Source of the DNA: Mycobacterium sp. 852002-50816_SCH5313054-b
Lineage (GTDB): Bacteria; Actinomycetota; Actinomycetes; Mycobacteriales; Mycobacteriaceae
Assembly (NCBI RefSeq): GCF_001667185.1
Contig: NZ_LZIC01000015.1
Location: 1 to 45,593 of the forward strand
Reading direction: 5' to 3'
Length of the DNA stretch: 45,593 nt
Part shown: one piece after another, positions 42,387 to 45,593 of the stretch
How positions within the stretch are numbered: the stretch's first letter is position 1
Layout of the letters: each line of letters starts with the position of its first letter
Translations under genes and position numbers: made by a program
Notes under the pieces: generated by a model
What the model was told of the DNA's origin: nothing
Database searches by the model: none
The model's input: the letters and a program-made list of their open reading frames with translations, nothing else

Positions 42387-43595
42387 CTACTGTGCGTCGA
42401 ACGTAACCGGAAGCGCGGTCGGCGACCGGAACGGCTGGCCGTGGATATGTGGGTCGCCGTCGGCGAGCAGGTTGATATTGGTCAGCCGATTCAGCAGGCA
42501 TTCGAGCGCGACCCGGGTTTCCAACCGCGCCAGGTGAAGTCCCAGACACGTGTGCTCACCGGCGGCGAACGAGATGTGCGGTACGTGCTTGCGGAAGATG
42601 TCGAATTCCTCCGCCCGCTCCCAGCGCCGCTCGTCGCGATTCGCCGAGCCGATGCACACCCCGATGACGCCGCGCGCCGGAATCTCGACCCCCTCCAGCT
42701 CGGTGTCCTCCGTGGCGAACCGCTGCACGGTGGTCAGCGGTGTCTCGTAGCGCAGCCCCTCCTCGATCGCCTGGCCGATCAGCTCGCGGTTCGCTTGCAC
42801 CGCCGCGAACTGCTCCGGATGGGCGAGCAGCAGATACAGCAGGTTGCCCGACGACCGGTAGGTGGTCTCCAAACCGGCGGGCAGCAGCAGGCGCAGGAAG
42901 GAGTAAATCGCCTCGTCGCTGAGCTTTTCGCCGTCGATCTCGGCGCTGACGAGGTCGCCGATGATGTCCTCGGTGGGCTTGGACTTGCGTCGCTCGATCT
43001 GCTCGACGAAGTAATCCTTCAGCGCCGTCGACGCCTCGAAGGCCCGCTCATAGTTGACGTGGTAGCTGATCAGCTCCACGGCGCGCTTGCGGAACATCGG
43101 CAGGTCCTCGGCCGGCAGCCCCAGCAGTTCGGCGATCACCCGGGTGGGAAATTCGAAGGTGAACTGCCGGACCAGGTCGGCCTCGCCGGCGTCGATGAAC
43201 TCGTCGATCAACGCGTTGCAGATCGGCCGCACGATGGCGGGCTCCCACCGGGCCAGCGCCTTGGACTTGAAAGCCGCCGACACCAGGTTGCGATGGTCGC
43301 GGTGCTTCTTTCCCTCCATCGCCAGAATGGTCGGCCCCATGAACAAGCCGATCGTTTTGTCGTACGGTGCCGAGCTGAACACCCGGCCATCGCGGAACAC
43401 CGTGTTCACCGCGTCGAACGACACCGCGGAGTACTCCCGCTTGGGCAGCAGCGACTCCGGCGTCTTTGAGTAGTCCATGACGGTGCCGCGGAACACGCCG
43501 GCCTGCCGGCGCTTGTGAGCGAAAAAAGGGTAGGGGTCGCGAAGGCTGACGGTCTCTTGCCCGGTTTGGGAGCCGGTCCGGACGTTTGTCGTCAC
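42387..43595 (-). CDS. Cytochrome P450
   Basis: 402 residues from the GTG at 43595, with GGAG six bases upstream. The oxygen-binding I-helix shows LLPAGLETTYR (with AGLETT in place of AGxDTT), the K-helix has EGLRYE (ExxR), and the heme loop is FAAGEHTCLGLHLAR with Cys350. It is soluble, typical of bacterial class I P450s, and needs a ferredoxin and reductase not encoded beside it. It is the first gene of a five-gene operon and has the best operator-like palindrome of the window 51 bp upstream. The likely role is hydroxylation of a hydrophobic substrate at the start of the pathway. Confidence 0.95.
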   Translation of the reverse strand: MTTNVRTGSQTGQETVSLRDPYPFFAHKRRQAGVFRGTVMDYSKTPESLLPKREYSAVSFDAVNTVFRDGRVFSSAPYDKTIGLFMGPTILAMEGKKHRDHRNLVSAAFKSKALARWEPAIVRPICNALIDEFIDAGEADLVRQFTFEFPTRVIAELLGLPAEDLPMFRKRAVELISYHVNYERAFEASTALKDYFVEQIERRKSKPTEDIIGDLVSAEIDGEKLSDEAIYSFLRLLLPAGLETTYRSSGNLLYLLLAHPEQFAAVQANRELIGQAIEEGLRYETPLTTVQRFATEDTELEGVEIPARGVIGVCIGSANRDERRWERAEEFDIFRKHVPHISFAAGEHTCLGLHLARLETRVALECLLNRLTNINLLADGDPHIHGQPFRSPTALPVTFDAQ

Positions 43596-43645
43596 CTAGG
43601 TCTCCAGCATCTTCAGCAGGAACGTGCGGTTCTTGCGTAAGATCG

Positions 43646-43664
43646 TACTGTAATTCTTACAGTA
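43646..43664. promoter_or_regulatory. Perfect palindromic TetR-type operator upstream of P450 operon
   Basis: TACTGTAA-ttc-TTACAGTA is a perfect inverted repeat with 8-bp arms, 51 bp before the P450 start. It is the reference for the four weaker copies at 7694, 25942, 28519 and 31441. AT-richness against the GC-rich surroundings makes chance unlikely. Confidence 0.75.
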
Positions 43665-43799
43665 GACAATATGGGCGCGACTCGGAACCGCGAGCGCGTC
43701 AGCCTTGCGGCACGCGCCAGCAGGGCGGCGTATCTCACACGTACGCCCGCACCTCGGTCGAGGCCGTCAGCGTCTCGTCCTTCTGCAGCACCGGCATCC

Positions 43800-45452
43800 T
43801 CAGCCGTTCACCGCCTGCTCGTGCGCCCACCGGTAGTCCGCCTTGCCCGCCGGGCTGCGCTCGATCACCGGACGGAAGACGACCGCCTTGGGAAGCTTGT
43901 AGCGCGCCAACGACTTTGCGGCGTGGGTGACGAGCTCGTCGGCCTCGGCACTCGCGCCCTCGGCGATCGCGACGATTGCCACCACCTCCTGGCCCCAACG
44001 TTCGCTCGGCCGCCCGGCGACCACCACGTCGGCCACCGCGGGGTGCGACGCGATCGCTGTTTCGACCTCCTCGACGAAGATCTTCTCGCCCCCGGAATTG
44101 ATGGTCACCGAGTCGCGGCCCAGCAGTTCGATGGCGCCGTCGGCGCGGTGGCGCGCGCGGTCGCCGGGAACGGCGTACCGCACGCCCTCGATCACCGGGA
44201 AGGTGTTGGCCGTCTTGGCTGCATCGCCCTTGTAGCCCAACGGAACATAGCCGCGCTGGGCGAGCCACCCCATGCCTTCGTGTCCGGGCGCCAGGATCGC
44301 GGCCATGTCCTCGGCCGCCACGAAGGTGTCGGGTCCGGCGTTGAAGGTGCCGGTCGATACCGCGCCCGGGGCGGACATGTGGTGCATCTGCGCCCCGGTC
44401 TCCGACGATCCGACGCCGTCGACGACGACGGCGTTCGGCAGCACCTCGATCAGGCGTTGCTTGACGAACGGGGTCAGCAGGGCACCGCCGTTGGCGACGA
44501 CGGCCAACGACGACACGTCGGCGATGCCCTTCTCGATGGCGGCGACCAGCGGTCGCGCCATCGCGTCACCGACCACCGTCACCACCGGCACCCGTTCGCG
44601 CTCGATGGTGCGCACGACGTCGTCGGCGTCCAAATGATCGACGACCGAAGGGAAGACGACGGTCTGCCCCGTCGTGATCGCGGTCATCACGCTCCACTGC
44701 GCTGCCCCGTGGATCAGTGGCGGCAGGATGAGCAACTTGGCGCCGGGCCCGGCGCCCACCCTGGCCACGATCTCGTCGACCGACGCGGATGGCTCACCGG
44801 TCATGAGGTTTCGCCCGCCGAAGGACGTCATGAAGATGTCGTGCTGGCGCCACAGCACGCCCTTCGGCATCCCCGTCGTGCCGCCCGTGTAGAGGACGTA
44901 GAGGTCGTCGGGCGAGTGCTGCACGGGCGGCGGTTGAGGCGAGCTGGATGCCAGGGCGGCCTCGTAATCCACCGCGCCGTAGATCAAGTCGTTGCCCGAG
45001 TCGTCGGCGATCTGGATCAGGACGCGCAGTTGCGGCAGGTCCGGCAGGATCTCGGCGACGCGCGGCGCGAACGCCGCGTGGTAGATCAGGGCGGTGGCCC
45101 CGGAATCCGCCAGCAGGTACTGCAGCTCGCTCTTGACATAGCGGAAGTTGACGTTGAACGGCGCGACCCGCGCCTGGAAGCTGCCCAGCAACCCCTCGAC
45201 GAACTCGTTGCCGTTGTAGGCGTACAGGCCGAGCAGGTCCTGGCCGACCTCGTGGCCGGCGAGGCCCGAACGGTCGGTGTGGCAACCCAGTCCGCGCTTG
45301 TGCAGGTAGGCGGCGAGCCGGTTCGCCCGCTCGAGGATCTGCGCGTAGCTGTAGCGGCGGTCGCCCTGGATCACCAGGTCGCGGTCGGGGATCGCCGCGG
45401 CGACGGCCTTGGCGACCTCGGGCACGGTGAATTGTGTTGTGCTGTCAGGCAT
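43800..45452 (-). CDS. Acyl-CoA ligase (FadD19-like ANL family)
   Basis: 550 residues from the ATG at 45452 with GAGAGG just upstream; a GTG at 45464 overlapping the previous stop (GTGA) is an alternative. Motifs are LYTGGTTGMPKGVLWR, GSSETG, VPGDRARHRADGAIELLGRDSVTINSGGEKIFVEEVE and the catalytic lysine in SPAGKADYRWAHEQ. It resembles FadD19-type ligases and, by its LAGHEVGQD insert, the ligase at 33605. It follows a thioesterase gene directly. It could initiate CoA activation of the P450 product. A 204-bp gap with the operator separates it from the P450 gene. Confidence 0.94.
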   Translation of the reverse strand: MPDSTTQFTVPEVAKAVAAAIPDRDLVIQGDRRYSYAQILERANRLAAYLHKRGLGCHTDRSGLAGHEVGQDLLGLYAYNGNEFVEGLLGSFQARVAPFNVNFRYVKSELQYLLADSGATALIYHAAFAPRVAEILPDLPQLRVLIQIADDSGNDLIYGAVDYEAALASSSPQPPPVQHSPDDLYVLYTGGTTGMPKGVLWRQHDIFMTSFGGRNLMTGEPSASVDEIVARVGAGPGAKLLILPPLIHGAAQWSVMTAITTGQTVVFPSVVDHLDADDVVRTIERERVPVVTVVGDAMARPLVAAIEKGIADVSSLAVVANGGALLTPFVKQRLIEVLPNAVVVDGVGSSETGAQMHHMSAPGAVSTGTFNAGPDTFVAAEDMAAILAPGHEGMGWLAQRGYVPLGYKGDAAKTANTFPVIEGVRYAVPGDRARHRADGAIELLGRDSVTINSGGEKIFVEEVETAIASHPAVADVVVAGRPSERWGQEVVAIVAIAEGASAEADELVTHAAKSLARYKLPKAVVFRPVIERSPAGKADYRWAHEQAVNG

Positions 45453-45460
45453 CGTGCCTC

Positions 45461-45593
45461 TCACGGCTGGTGGGGTAGCAGGCGGACCATCAGGCCATTG
45501 GCTTCGCTGAGCAATGTGCCGTCGGCAGCGGTCATGCTAGCGGCTACGAAGAATTTCCTGCCATCGACGCCTGCGATCCGGCCCCGGGCGGTC
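45461..45593 (-). CDS. Partial hotdog thioesterase, C-terminal end only
   Basis: Forty-three codons up to the stop are in the window, reading RGRIAGVDGRKFFVAASM, then TAADGTLLSEANGLMVRLLP and HQP. The pattern of a final strand pair with DGRKFF..ASM.AADG...EA.GLMVRL is typical of PaaI-type hotdog thioesterases. The gene runs off the right edge. Its stop overlaps an alternative start of the downstream ligase by 4 bp, so both are likely one operon. Confidence 0.8.
   Translation of the reverse strand, partial: TARGRIAGVDGRKFFVAASMTAADGTLLSEANGLMVRLLPHQP

Noticed and set aside
41112..43469. Plus-strand ORF of 785 codons opposite the P450 and CoA transferase
   Set aside because: Mirror of two minus-strand genes with clear heme and CaiB/BaiF motifs.
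1..45593. tRNA, rRNA or CRISPR arrays
   Set aside because: No cloverleaf-like segments, rRNA-conserved stretches or regularly spaced repeats with unique spacers were seen.

Overview
The window looks like chromosomal DNA of a GC-rich, slow-growing-type Mycobacterium. The basis is sequence character: irtA/irtB with an IdeR-type iron box, a DesA3-like desaturase with its own reductase, a predicted mycofactocin-dependent SDR, many FadD/FadE/EchA-type lipid genes, GTG/TTG starts and frequent 4-bp ATGA gene overlaps. The species cannot be fixed by eye. I found no rRNA, tRNA or CRISPR array. The only mobile-element hint is a small direct-repeat structure at the extreme left edge.

Layout. (1) 1-3141: a possible IS edge, a small Ala-rich hypothetical protein, and a ferredoxin reductase plus membrane desaturase pair. 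(2) 3262-7669: iron box, then irtA-irtB, the carboxymycobactin/mycobactin importer. (3) 7753-9251: an APH-type phosphotransferase facing a PPOX-type flavin/F420 protein. (4) 9310-16519: two divergent lipid operons, fadE-SDR on the minus strand and SDR-thiolase-CoA transferase-FadE-GntR on the plus strand. (5) 16516-18958: a GlxA-type AraC regulator divergent from a DJ-1/PfpI protein, then two small hypothetical proteins, one secreted. (6) 18955-25916: a tightly overlapping minus-strand operon of three crotonases followed by three acyl-CoA ligases. (7) 26045-30411: hotdog protein and crotonase, a TetR regulator, and an SDR plus DHDPS-type aldolase. (8) 30470-31357: three small envelope/stress-type genes. 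(9) 31520-38323: plus-strand operon of crotonase, amidohydrolase, acyl-CoA ligase, amidohydrolase and an acyl-CoA dehydrogenase pair. (10) 38378-45593: minus-strand P450, CoA transferase, thioesterase, thiolase-like protein and NAD(P)-binding protein, plus another acyl-CoA ligase and the tail of a thioesterase gene.

The most interesting signal is a shared operator-like motif. A perfect 19-bp palindrome (TACTGTAA-ttc-TTACAGTA) lies upstream of the P450 operon at 43646-43664. Weaker versions lie between the TetR gene and the SDR-aldolase operon (28519-28537), before the crotonase-amidohydrolase operon (31441-31459), and between the divergent crotonase operons (25942-25960); a doubtful fifth lies before the phosphotransferase (7694-7712). 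Each sits within about 110 bp of a start codon. This suggests that regions 6, 7, 9 and 10, about 27 kb, form one regulon controlled by the TetR protein encoded at 27661-28410.

Read together, the genes suggest a CoA-dependent pathway that hydroxylates (P450), activates (at least five ligases), dehydrogenates, hydrates or hydrolyses (crotonases, amidohydrolases) and cleaves (thiolase-like protein, aldolase) a cyclic or branched carboxylic substrate. The substrate cannot be read from the sequence. Several enzymes lack textbook catalytic residues: no crotonase keeps both canonical glutamates, and the thiolase-like protein lacks the GHP histidine. Ring-opening or C-C cleavage chemistry is therefore plausible.
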